From contig CAZIFG010000029.1 in assembly GCA_964539135.1 (NCBI GenBank), positions 1 through 13,399 of the forward strand: a stretch of DNA of 13,399 nucleotides, given 5' to 3'. The notes under the pieces were generated by a model. That model was not told the origin of the DNA, searched no databases, and saw only the letters and a program-made list of their open reading frames with translations. The number at the start of each line of letters is the position of its first letter. Positions within the stretch are counted from its first letter, which is position 1. Made by a program: the position numbers and the translations under genes. Origin of the DNA: CAZIFG01 sp964539135. GTDB taxonomy: Bacteria; Margulisbacteria; Marinamargulisbacteria; GCA-2716485; CAZIFG01. Below are positions 7,501-13,399 of this stretch, in pieces.

Positions 7501-7988
7501 GGGTTTCCGTTGAAATCGCTTCCTTCTTTAAATAAATGAATGAGATAGACTTTGTTTTTAGCCAAATCAGGAAAGGAAAAGGTCCCTGTGCTGCTGACAT
7601 CAGAGGTTGCAACCGCAACCACGGAACCATCACTGTCTACACGATAGAGTTTTGCGGTTCCCCCATCCATTCGGGTTGGGTTTGCAATGTTTTTGACTTC
7701 TTCTCTATCTAGTTCATCTGTACTTAAAGGGCTGAGTTTTGACATAAAGGCTTCTGTGCTTAATAAACTGAAACTGCCTCCCATGATACGTGATGCTGAA
7801 CTTTCGTCACTGCTTTGAACTTGAGCTAAATCACTCCCGCCAATATAGGCAACGCCGGATATAAGACCGGTACCTGTTTCTGCTGAAGGACTGCTACTTG
7901 ATGCGCCGCCACAACTGATGAGTGTAGACACACAAATACCTAAGGCAATAAGACCTAATCTTTTTTTATACCCCTTAATCCACTCCAT
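4521..7988 (-). CDS. Large secreted lipoprotein of unknown function
   Basis: This is a 1155-residue protein from the chosen start. The ATG at 7988 is preferred over an upstream in-frame ATG at 8042 because it has AGGGAG six bases upstream, lies just after a plausible promoter, and begins a proper lipoprotein signal: MEWIKGYKKR, hydrophobic core, then lipobox LISC with lipid-attachment Cys26 followed by GGASSSSPS. Residues about 95-170 (TAKLYRVDSDGSVVAVATSDVSSTGTFSFPDL…) look like a Cna-B/carboxypeptidase-regulatory-like beta-sandwich. A helical segment rich in Glu, Lys and Asp follows (about 190-320). The long C-terminal two thirds are beta-rich with many Asn, Thr, Gly and aromatics, and I do not recognise them. 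It is probably anchored in the outer membrane with Ser after Cys-Gly-Gly, either surface-exposed or periplasmic. No transmembrane helix follows the signal. Function is unknown. Confidence 0.88.
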   Translation of the reverse strand: MEWIKGYKKRLGLIALGICVSTLISCGGASSSSPSAETGTGLISGVAYIGGSDLAQVQSSDESSASRIMGGSFSLLSTEAFMSKLSPLSTDELDREEVKNIANPTRMDGGTAKLYRVDSDGSVVAVATSDVSSTGTFSFPDLAKNKVYLIHLFKEGSDFNGNPKILVIKGIAFLPENSNTATVLISPKTSIIAELIIDFVKNSKGDYTQADLNTFIATTMEELTHAIDEQEITLTTAVNEGDETHKNYTGASSKESSDVATLGNRDSIAEKNKELKAKMMANTNLSKLSAEDKIIVARNFIRAAFNLAQSSSQDKGGGGVPDFYINKFADAYIEGESVTFTTFCNALFTATSITNPSSQATLKNTLRTKFKTELGRLYTYYDTPSGTSTMNNLATIKSIYTSTNRINLSASNAVFDEIPLNAPQAVVAFGFMGLFDENGSGGDIDMSHFDAITFVQGLGFVQFASQEVAIIEYDVQSTSVGKEISTNNWKEVPALAVRMQFAAAGYTSGDVRAEFVYTDNDNVQQRVVLTPQADHARVSVSGARLGQASAAMAYNASLPNNNAITIKSTEAVLTQRFELRPWDNNGRDAITDFKAGKVYLQVRTSQNVLLANEEITIVKLEIEDFEILNTVRGENELNIETATGSVKLEAAWSPVRFKPGQTLPEGAELVYAVNLGLQANKLDHGSGTFTITPSEWDNYQTGSNAYAYKNIWSSWQEGKFIRGTSIKIPASLKRTIEDNVKNIKTSYELNIRPLLIDAKGKVIWEGRGQHVSYVVEIDNTGWSVVLKGQVQFNRGFLADNQARLNQVGGTWKIGLFETDGIMPGTTQWGPLFWSNATGARTPVSIGGTPMVATLSGISSQNATAFYEMPVAITKNSTAIKNFYNYQLIVWFDQTGATPGMSDWTGITPQSNKIDFYSDSASNFRPLEILDMGQNGFNKDRGNLRRNSQYNQGGFINKDANLTYFNIMAFQHYRSMTVINAPAYNPAGSRTATTNTDALLPIGSSSYLINNANSGYTAYVGTTTSNIYEGGTGPVVTAKVELIKTNGSNAEMISLFKEKNWGSDFDFDDRLFWGKANMVGDNPNIKVIAETPSKNFNSTYDRVTFTVIDKTTNPPLKKEVIMLKKGGKQYLIIGTTNRLDSDMRFVYTAINRLTLP

Positions 7989-8020
7989 TGATAGCTCCCT
8001 TTTCCCATGTATAGTTTTAA

Positions 8021-8049
8021 TATATAGAGACTGTATCCCCATTTTTGAA
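8021..8049 (-). promoter_or_regulatory. Candidate promoter of the lipoprotein gene
   Basis: On the minus strand TTCAAA (8049-8044) and TATATA (8026-8021) are 17 bp apart, giving a start near 8014 and a leader of about 26 nt that includes the AGGGAG (8000-7995). This position rules out the in-frame ATG at 8042 for this transcript and suggests the gene is expressed separately from uvrA. Confidence 0.5.
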
Positions 8050-8076
8050 TTATTTTAAACTTTGTTTTTGGACGTG

Positions 8077-10911
8077 TTAGAGTAAGGGCTTTAAAAAGTG
8101 CCCTGTGAAAGAATTTTTGACTTTCGAGATGGCTTCTGGTGTTCCTGTGGCGATGATTTTTCCGCCAAATTTTCCGCCTTCGGGGCCTAAGTCAGTGATG
8201 TAATCGGCAGTTTTAATGACATCTAAATTATGTTCGATGACAATGACGGTATTTCCGGCATCAACCAACTTATTCAGGACATGAAGTAATTTTTCAATGT
8301 CTGCAAAGTGAAGCCCTGTTGTGGGCTCATCTAATAAATAAAGTGTTTTTCCTGTGGATCGTTTGCTTAACTCTTTGGCCAACTTAATGCGCTGAGCTTC
8401 CCCCCCACTCAGGGTGGTGGCATTTTGTCCTAATTGAATATAACCCAGGCCGACTTCTTCTAAGGTTTTGAGTTTGGTGTAAATGCTGGGAATCGTTTCG
8501 AAGATTTCGGAAGCTTCACTAATTGTCATTTTTAAGGTATCTGAAATGGAATATCCTTTGTAGGTTACTTCTAGTGTTTCAGTGTTAAATCGGGCCCCTT
8601 TACAGACATCGCACGTCACATAAACATCGGATAAAAAATGCATTTCAATCTTAATCACGCCATCGCCTTCGCAGGCTTCACAACGGCCGCCTTTTACATT
8701 AAAACTGAAACGGCCTGCTTTATAGCCTCGAATTTTAGCTTCTCGTGTTTGGGTATAGAGATCTCGGATGGGGCCCCAAACGCCTGTATACGTGGCCGGA
8801 TTCGAACGTGGTGTGCGACCTATGGGGCTTTGGTCAATGGTAATGGTTTTATCAATGTGTTCGAGACCTTCAATGGATTTGTGTTTGCCGGGACGCTCTT
8901 TGTTGTCATTAAAATGACGCATCAGTGCCTTATGAAAGACATCATGAATGAGGGAACTTTTACCGGATCCTGAAACCCCTGTAATGCAATGTAAGACGCC
9001 TAAAGGGAATTCGACGTCTACGTTTTGAAGGTTATTTTCTTTTGCGCCGCGTATCCAAATGCTTTGATTTTTTTTGGGACTTCTTCGGGTTTTTGGGACT
9101 TTAATTCCGTTTTTACCATAGACATATCCTTGCGTTAACGATTTGGCGGTTTTGAAGGCTTTTTGTGTTCCTGAAAATGAAATGTGGCCACCGTCTCTAC
9201 CTGCGCCTGGACCTATGTCTACGACAAAATCGGCGGCTTTGATGGTGTCTTCGTCGTGTTCAACCACAATTAAGGTATTGCCGAGATCTTTGAGTTTGAA
9301 TAGTGTCTCTATGAGTTTTTGGTTGTCTCTTTGATGAAGACCGATGCTGGGCTCATCAAGCACATAAAGAACCCCGGTGAGTCCCGCTCCAATTTGGGTG
9401 GCTAAGCGGATGCGTTGGAATTCGCCTCCAGATAAGGTTCCGGATTTTCGATCTAAACTGATATAGCCCAGCCCTACGTGATTTAAAAAAGACAAGCGTT
9501 CTTTAATTTCTTTGATGATTTGATGGGCAATTTCCATTTCTTTGGCGGTGAAGGTTATTTTTTCCAGGCTTTCCAATAAATCTTTAATGCTTTTTTGAAT
9601 GAGTTCTGGAAGGGTAGCACCTGCCACTTTGACATGAAGCGCAGCCGGTTTCAAACGATTGCCGTTGCAATATTCACAGGGTTTGGCGGACATGTAGGAT
9701 CTGAAAAAGAAACGCATGCCTTCAGATTGGGTTTGAAAATAGCGACGCCGCAAATTGTTAATGACGCCTTCCCATTTTTTGGAACTTGTTTCCATGTCTT
9801 CAATGGATTGTGTGAGGTATGGATTTTCGGACATGGGTTCTGGCTGTCCGTAAAGCACAATGTTTTTCTGGGCGTCTGTAAGCTGGTTATATGGTGTTTT
9901 GAGTGTGAAATTGTATTTTTGTGCCAAGCGTTCGGCGGCTCTGCCGTAAAAGGTGCCGTCTAAATTAATGACTTTGCTGGTTGCATTTTTGGTGGGCAGT
10001 TTCGGATTTTCGATGACCAACTCTGGGTCGAAATCGAAGGCATCTCCGAGGCCGTTACATCCTGAACATGCGCCAATAGGGGAATTGAAGGAAAATAACC
10101 GGGGACTGAGCTCTTCCATGCTGATTTGGCAGTGGGGACAATTTAAATGTTCGGAAAACAGGTGGCTTTTTTCAGGGGCTTTTTGATTTTCAGTGGCAAC
10201 ACTTTCAATGAGAACCAATCCCTTGGATTGCTTACTTGCGGTCTCAATGGATTGAAACAGCCTAGATCGGTTTTCTTCGTTTATTTTAAGACGATCTACT
10301 ACTAAATAGAGGGAATGCTTTTTCTTTTTATCCAGTTCTGGGGCTTCCGAAAGGGCGTATAAGGTGCCATCTACTTTGATGCGGCTGAAGCCCTCTTTGA
10401 TGAGAGATTCAAATACACTTTTAAACTCGCCTTTTTTTTCGCTGACAAGGGGGGCCATCACTAAAATAGAGGTATCTTCTGGCCAGGTAAAGAGAACGTC
10501 TGTCATTTCTTGGATGCTTTGATTTTGTACCTTTCGACCACAGTTATAACAATGGGGTTGGCCAATACTGGAATAAAGTAGTCTGAAATAATCGTAAATT
10601 TCAGTGATGGTGCCCACGGTGGATCTGGGATTGTGAGAGGCACTTTTTTGATCAATGGAGATGGCTGGGGAGAGGCCTTCAATGCGTCTGACATTGGGTT
10701 TGTCCATCTTGTCTAAAAATTGTCGGGCATAGGCCGATAGGCTTTCCATGTATCGGCGTTGACCTTCTGCGTAAATGGTATCAAATGCTAAAGAGGATTT
10801 TCCGGATCCAGATAGACCTGTAAAGACAATGAATTGGTTTCTCGGTAAGACGAGGTCTACATTTTTTAAATTGTGGACATTGGCGCCTTCTATTTTAATT
10901 TCGTGTTGCAT
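8077..10911 (-). CDS. uvrA: Excinuclease ABC subunit A (UvrA)
   Basis: UvrA is the damage-sensing ATPase of nucleotide excision repair. It loads UvrB at lesions and acts in the cytoplasm on DNA. The 944-residue product is full length. It has two ABC modules: Walker A GLSGSGKS (32-39) with signature LSGGEFQR (493-500) and Walker B YVLDEPS (516-522), then Walker A GVSGSGKS (645-652), signature LSGGEAQR (834-841) and Walker B LYLLDEPT (857-864). Zinc-binding cysteine pairs are CYNC (121-124) with CEYC (412-415), CPHC (258-261) with CSGC (282-285), and CEAC (744-747) with CDVC (767-770). The UvrB-binding region lies about 120-250. The first 17 bp overlap the end of hisH, and a GAAGGA lies about 11 nt before the ATG, suggesting coupling. 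I saw no SOS-box-like palindrome upstream. Confidence 0.98.
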   Translation of the reverse strand: MQHEIKIEGANVHNLKNVDLVLPRNQFIVFTGLSGSGKSSLAFDTIYAEGQRRYMESLSAYARQFLDKMDKPNVRRIEGLSPAISIDQKSASHNPRSTVGTITEIYDYFRLLYSSIGQPHCYNCGRKVQNQSIQEMTDVLFTWPEDTSILVMAPLVSEKKGEFKSVFESLIKEGFSRIKVDGTLYALSEAPELDKKKKHSLYLVVDRLKINEENRSRLFQSIETASKQSKGLVLIESVATENQKAPEKSHLFSEHLNCPHCQISMEELSPRLFSFNSPIGACSGCNGLGDAFDFDPELVIENPKLPTKNATSKVINLDGTFYGRAAERLAQKYNFTLKTPYNQLTDAQKNIVLYGQPEPMSENPYLTQSIEDMETSSKKWEGVINNLRRRYFQTQSEGMRFFFRSYMSAKPCEYCNGNRLKPAALHVKVAGATLPELIQKSIKDLLESLEKITFTAKEMEIAHQIIKEIKERLSFLNHVGLGYISLDRKSGTLSGGEFQRIRLATQIGAGLTGVLYVLDEPSIGLHQRDNQKLIETLFKLKDLGNTLIVVEHDEDTIKAADFVVDIGPGAGRDGGHISFSGTQKAFKTAKSLTQGYVYGKNGIKVPKTRRSPKKNQSIWIRGAKENNLQNVDVEFPLGVLHCITGVSGSGKSSLIHDVFHKALMRHFNDNKERPGKHKSIEGLEHIDKTITIDQSPIGRTPRSNPATYTGVWGPIRDLYTQTREAKIRGYKAGRFSFNVKGGRCEACEGDGVIKIEMHFLSDVYVTCDVCKGARFNTETLEVTYKGYSISDTLKMTISEASEIFETIPSIYTKLKTLEEVGLGYIQLGQNATTLSGGEAQRIKLAKELSKRSTGKTLYLLDEPTTGLHFADIEKLLHVLNKLVDAGNTVIVIEHNLDVIKTADYITDLGPEGGKFGGKIIATGTPEAISKVKNSFTGHFLKPLL

Positions 10912-11512
10912 CGTTTAAAAAATCCTTCAGAATACCTAAGCCGACAGCCCCGCTTTTTTCGGGGTGGAACTGGGTACCCCAGGTTTTATCCCGGATCACG
11001 GCGGATACAAAGGGCTTTCCGTAGCTTGTGGTTGTGGCTGTATCGTTTGGATGGGCATCTAATACATAATAGGAATGCACAAAATAGGCTTGTTCTTCTT
11101 TTCCTAGGGACGGCAATTTTGCTTTGTGATGCGGAGAGACTTCTAAGGTGTTCCATCCCATATGGGGGACTTTCAGTGTGGATTCTTGAATTTTGGTGAC
11201 GTTTCCCTTGAAAATGCCCAGGCCAGAATGTCCGCCATCTTCTTCTGAAAACTCAAACAGAATTTGAAAGCCCAGGCATACGCCTAGAAAGGGTTTTTTA
11301 TCTGTGATGTGTGATTTTATGGGGGCAATTAGATCTTTTTTTGTGAGGGAATCTAAGGCCTGTTGAAAGGCACCTTGTCCCGGAATCACGAGAATTTTGG
11401 CGGCGGCAATTTTGTTTCTGTCACTGGTGATTTCTGTAGGCGCGCCTAGATGTTCAAAGGCCTTTTGAACGCTTGCAATATTTCCGACACCGTAGTCAAT
11501 AATCGTTATCAT
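10895..11512 (-). CDS. hisH: Imidazole glycerol phosphate synthase, glutaminase subunit HisH
   Basis: HisH hydrolyses glutamine and channels ammonia to HisF for imidazole-ring formation in histidine biosynthesis. The 205 residues form a complete class I glutamine amidotransferase: MITIIDYGVGNIASV start, oxyanion strand IPGQGAF (43-49, usually PGVGAF), nucleophile C79 in FLGVCLGFQILFE, family block GLGIFKGNV and VPHMGWN (115-121), YFVHSYYV (143-150), and catalytic H183/E185 in QFHPEKSG. The partner hisF and other his genes are not in the window, so the gene is detached from a typical his operon. A role with another synthase, for instance in amidated sugar synthesis, is a less likely alternative. 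The ATG has no SD, and an extended -10 (TGATACACT) ends 6 nt upstream. Confidence 0.95.
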   Translation of the reverse strand: MITIIDYGVGNIASVQKAFEHLGAPTEITSDRNKIAAAKILVIPGQGAFQQALDSLTKKDLIAPIKSHITDKKPFLGVCLGFQILFEFSEEDGGHSGLGIFKGNVTKIQESTLKVPHMGWNTLEVSPHHKAKLPSLGKEEQAYFVHSYYVLDAHPNDTATTTSYGKPFVSAVIRDKTWGTQFHPEKSGAVGLGILKDFLNDATRN

Positions 11513-11518
11513 GTGCGT

Positions 11519-11527
11519 AGTGTATCA
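11519..11527 (-). promoter_or_regulatory. Candidate extended -10 of hisH
   Basis: TGATACACT on the minus strand fits an extended -10 (TGn plus a TATAAT-like hexamer) and ends 6 nt before the hisH ATG. Transcription would begin about at the start codon. No good -35 is placed 17 bp upstream, which extended -10 promoters tolerate. Confidence 0.35.
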
Positions 11528-11603
11528 TGAGGATAGGGATTTTTTTAGCCTTTATTATGGGCCTTGTGCAAACTGTTTATTTTGGATGCGTGTGTTTGCT
11601 TTT

Positions 11604-11630
11604 TTGAACTTCAAGCGCCTTATGTAGACT
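11604..11630 (+). promoter_or_regulatory. Candidate promoter of the 11638-13399 operon
   Basis: TTGAAC (11604-11609) and TAGACT (11625-11630) are 15 bp apart. TAGACT ends 7 nt before the ATG at 11638, which has no SD. The 125-bp interval is shared with the divergent hisH start. The match is weak. Confidence 0.3.
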
Positions 11631-11637
11631 TCCTTAA

Positions 11638-12312
11638 ATGTGGGCGCGCATGATACAACAATACGGTATGCGTTTAGATACTGCTTTTTTTGATACAGCG
11701 GCTGAAAATATGAATTATGATTCCGCTCTTTTTTCGAGACAGGTGGAAGGGCTTTGTATTCGCGCCTATCTTTGGCCAAAAAGAGGCATTACGTATCCGC
11801 GTCATCGAGAGATTCCTTCGGATTTTTTATCTTTAGACCATAGTGTTCGTCCTACAGGAGGTGGGATTGTGTTTCATAATCCCGGAGATCTTTTGATGAC
11901 GTTTTGTTTTCCACAACCCTGTCATTTATTAGGGGATTCTTTGAAGGCGCAATTGTTTTTTGTGCAAGGATTGATTCGGTCTGCATTTGCGTCTTTTGGG
12001 ATAGTATTGAGCCCTGGACAGGATGTGTCGGATCGTAATATTCAGTTTTGTTTATCGTATCCCAGTCCCTTTGAACTTTATCATGAGAATCATAAGGTGA
12101 TGGGAATTGCAGTGCGTCGATTTCAGCGTAAGGTGATGATTCAATGTGTGATTCATACTCAATCTCATTTTGATTTTTTTTTGGAATATACGGACCGTTA
12201 TAGCGCTTTTTTTTCATCTGGACTTTCGGTTTCGCGACAGTCCCATTCACCCGATTTTTTATTAAATTCTTTGATTATTTTTATCCATAAATGGTATGAT
12301 TCCATCTTATGA
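11638..12312 (+). CDS. Lipoate-protein ligase / octanoyltransferase family protein
   Basis: This family transfers lipoyl or octanoyl groups to lysines of E2 and GcvH proteins in the cytoplasm. The 224 residues show the family blocks in order: AAENMNYDSAL (21-31), RPTGGGIVFHNPGDLLMTF (71-89, the substrate-binding Gly-rich loop), and CLSYPSPFELYHENHKVMGIAVRR (138-161) containing K153, the invariant lysine. C138 sits where LipM-type octanoyltransferases have their catalytic cysteine, so an octanoyltransferase is as likely as a lipoate ligase. The usual GSAQ and LQHGS motifs are altered here (GIAVRR, MIQCVI). It is far shorter than E. coli LplA and lacks the ligase accessory domain. Start choice is uncertain: ATGs also occur at 11650 and 11668, and the first has no SD. 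Its stop overlaps the next start as ATGA. Confidence 0.82.
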   Translation: MWARMIQQYGMRLDTAFFDTAAENMNYDSALFSRQVEGLCIRAYLWPKRGITYPRHREIPSDFLSLDHSVRPTGGGIVFHNPGDLLMTFCFPQPCHLLGDSLKAQLFFVQGLIRSAFASFGIVLSPGQDVSDRNIQFCLSYPSPFELYHENHKVMGIAVRRFQRKVMIQCVIHTQSHFDFFLEYTDRYSAFFSSGLSVSRQSHSPDFLLNSLIIFIHKWYDSIL

Positions 12313-12875
12313 TGCCCTTTTTATCTATTTTGTTTTTTTGTTTAGTTTCGTTTGCTTCCTTTGTTTTTCCTATTACTGTAGACTATTTTTCTGCGTCTTC
12401 TCTTGAGCCTCCCGAGCCTAATCTTTCGGGATTTCGAATCACGGGTTCGAGTTCTTCGGTTTTTAGTGGCTCAGGCGCCTCTCTTATTCATCATCTTGAC
12501 GCTCAGGATTTAACGGATGTTTGGTTTGCGAGTGCTGTAACGCCTGTTTTTTTGGGGCCCCCTAAAATTATTGGATCGCTTTTAAACTATCCCAATCCTT
12601 TTTATTTAAATACAGGGACAGATATTGGGTTTAAACTTCAAATTCCGACGGTATTAGAGCGATTAACCGTCAAAGTCTACAATATGTTGGGGCATAAAGT
12701 GGCGGACTATTCTGTTTTTACGCAGAATTTAGTTACGGTTAATGGGTTTTATCGTATTCCCTTTAACGAAGCTTTGGTGGGGCAGCTTCCTGCTGGAGGG
12801 TATTATTATTTGGTTTTCTATGACGGAAAACAATTTTTAGGTAAGGGTAAGATGGTTGTTTTACCAGGGATATAA
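12309..12875 (+). CDS. Secreted protein with FlgD-like/T9SS-like C-terminal Ig domain
   Basis: This is a 188-residue exported protein. A signal peptide (about 1-20, FLSILFFCLVSFASFVFP) is followed by a low-complexity Ser/Pro/Gly region (28-60). From about residue 90 comes a domain of the kind found as FlgD Ig-like or type IX sorting modules: NYPNPF (93-98), IGFKLQIP, LTVKVYNMLGHKVAD (119-133), then LPAGGYYYLVFYDGKQFLGKGKMVV (160-184). Such domains normally end very large secreted proteins, whereas here one occurs alone on a small protein. It may serve as an anchoring or assembly partner of the next product. It starts on the lplA-like stop codon (ATGA overlap, with a second ATG at once), so translation is probably coupled. 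The 3' neighbour starts one base after its stop. Confidence 0.8.
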   Translation: MMPFLSILFFCLVSFASFVFPITVDYFSASSLEPPEPNLSGFRITGSSSSVFSGSGASLIHHLDAQDLTDVWFASAVTPVFLGPPKIIGSLLNYPNPFYLNTGTDIGFKLQIPTVLERLTVKVYNMLGHKVADYSVFTQNLVTVNGFYRIPFNEALVGQLPAGGYYYLVFYDGKQFLGKGKMVVLPGI

Positions 12876-12876
12876 A

Positions 12877-13399
12877 ATGGTTAATTGGATTTATCGGTTT
12901 AAAATAGGTTTATTTTTAGTGTTTTTTTCGGGCCTATTTTTGTCTTCTTTTCTGTTTGCGTCTGCGATTCCGAATGTGATGAGTGTTCAGTTGGTTTTAA
13001 AAGATGGGGAGACTTTGGTTTCCGGTAATAAAACCGTTCGTTTGGGACTTTATCCGTCTTCCGGTTCGACCAGTCCTCTTTTTTTAAGAGATGCGTTTAG
13101 TTATCCCTTTATTGGAGGCCGTTTGGATACGACTTTGGGACATACGGGGGATTTGTATGCTGCTTTAGCGCCGTTTTCAAGTGGTGCTTTTTTAGGGGTT
13201 TCTATTGAGGGTGGCGATATTGATTATGTGCCTTTGGCTTCGGTTCCTTATTCTCTTTTTTCAAAACGTGCAGAGGTTTCGGCCATTACAGAACGTATTC
13301 CTACAGCGAGTGGCTCTATTTTAGGTGGGGTTAAGGTTGGGTCTGGATTGTCCATTGATGGCTCTGGGGTTTTGTCTTCTACTGTTGTGGATACCAGTA
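12877..13399 (+). CDS. Secreted fibre/adhesin-like surface protein (5' part, runs off window)
   Basis: At least 174 residues are visible with no stop before the window edge. The ATG at 12877 has AGGGA six bases upstream (12866-12870). The N-terminus is a signal peptide (MVNWIYRFKIGLFLVFF…LFASA, cleavage near 30). A beta-rich head follows (about 36-115). Then comes VPLASVPYSLFSKRAE (118-133), a motif like the VPYA…A-A leading into the stalk of many fibrous surface proteins. Residues 144-168 (ASGSILGGVKVGSGLSIDGSGVLSS) match the repeat found in phage tail-fibre and trimeric stalk proteins. The full protein is therefore probably a long extracellular fibre. It is the third gene of the 11638 operon. 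The domain assignment is from memory of the motif, not from a search. Confidence 0.78.
   Translation, partial: MVNWIYRFKIGLFLVFFSGLFLSSFLFASAIPNVMSVQLVLKDGETLVSGNKTVRLGLYPSSGSTSPLFLRDAFSYPFIGGRLDTTLGHTGDLYAALAPFSSGAFLGVSIEGGDIDYVPLASVPYSLFSKRAEVSAITERIPTASGSILGGVKVGSGLSIDGSGVLSSTVVDTS

Noticed and set aside
7989..8042. Upstream start of the lipoprotein at 8042
   Set aside because: The extra 18 residues precede a proper lipoprotein signal peptide, have no SD, and lie over the likely promoter; the ATG at 7988 has AGGGAG at ideal spacing.
9595..9963. Plus-strand open frames inside uvrA (also 8638-8973, 9143-9334, 9953-10186)
   Set aside because: uvrA is a full-length, motif-complete gene over this entire interval.
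11852..12250. Minus-strand open frame of 132 codons, and a 74-codon one at 11555-11779
   Set aside because: They are antisense to the lipoate-ligase-family gene, with composition typical of shadows and no recognisable domain.
1..13399. CRISPR arrays, tRNA or rRNA genes, insertion sequences
   Set aside because: Apart from the tmRNA I saw no tRNA-like folds, no regularly spaced repeats, and no transposase or integrase motifs.

Overview
The window looks like chromosome from a diderm (outer-membrane) bacterium. An LptD-like LPS-assembly porin, a large lipobox-bearing lipoprotein and several Sec signal peptides all point to a Gram-negative-type envelope. The DNA is AT-rich and uses the standard bacterial code. 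Core genes (ssrA, dnaB, uvrA, hisH) sit among poorly characterised envelope and secreted genes. The species cannot be named from this sequence. A stand-alone FlgD-like/T9SS-like C-terminal domain beside a fibre-type surface protein is a combination I associate with uncultured diderm phyla such as Margulisbacteria, but this is only a weak guess.

Left end (1-825): a possible 3' tail of a plus-strand gene is followed by about 250 bp of AT-rich spacer with a small operator-like palindrome. Next comes a complete tmRNA gene (ssrA) on the minus strand with a strong sigma70-type promoter. Its tag reads ANKTVQGPWATAIAA, which is long and unusual in composition.

Position 825-1466 (plus): a 213-residue unknown protein with a U-box/RING-like pattern and a hydrophobic C-terminus. 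It meets lptD tail to tail with a 2-bp gap.

Minus-strand block (11512 down to 1469), in transcription order: hisH, uvrA (17-bp overlap), a 1155-residue lipoprotein with its own promoter and SD, a 13-bp perfect stem-loop, dnaB, then lptD (23-bp overlap with dnaB). The overlaps suggest translational coupling although the functions are unrelated.

Right end (11638-13399, plus): a lipoate ligase/octanoyltransferase-family enzyme, a secreted protein ending in a FlgD-like domain (ATGA overlap), and the start of a secreted fibre/adhesin-like protein that runs off the window. These three form a tight operon, divergent from hisH. The second and third probably act together at the cell surface.

The most interesting points are the U-box-like protein beside ssrA, the atypical tmRNA tag, and three genes (825, hisH, 11638) whose best -10 hexamer lies only 6-7 nt before an SD-less ATG, suggesting leaderless transcripts.
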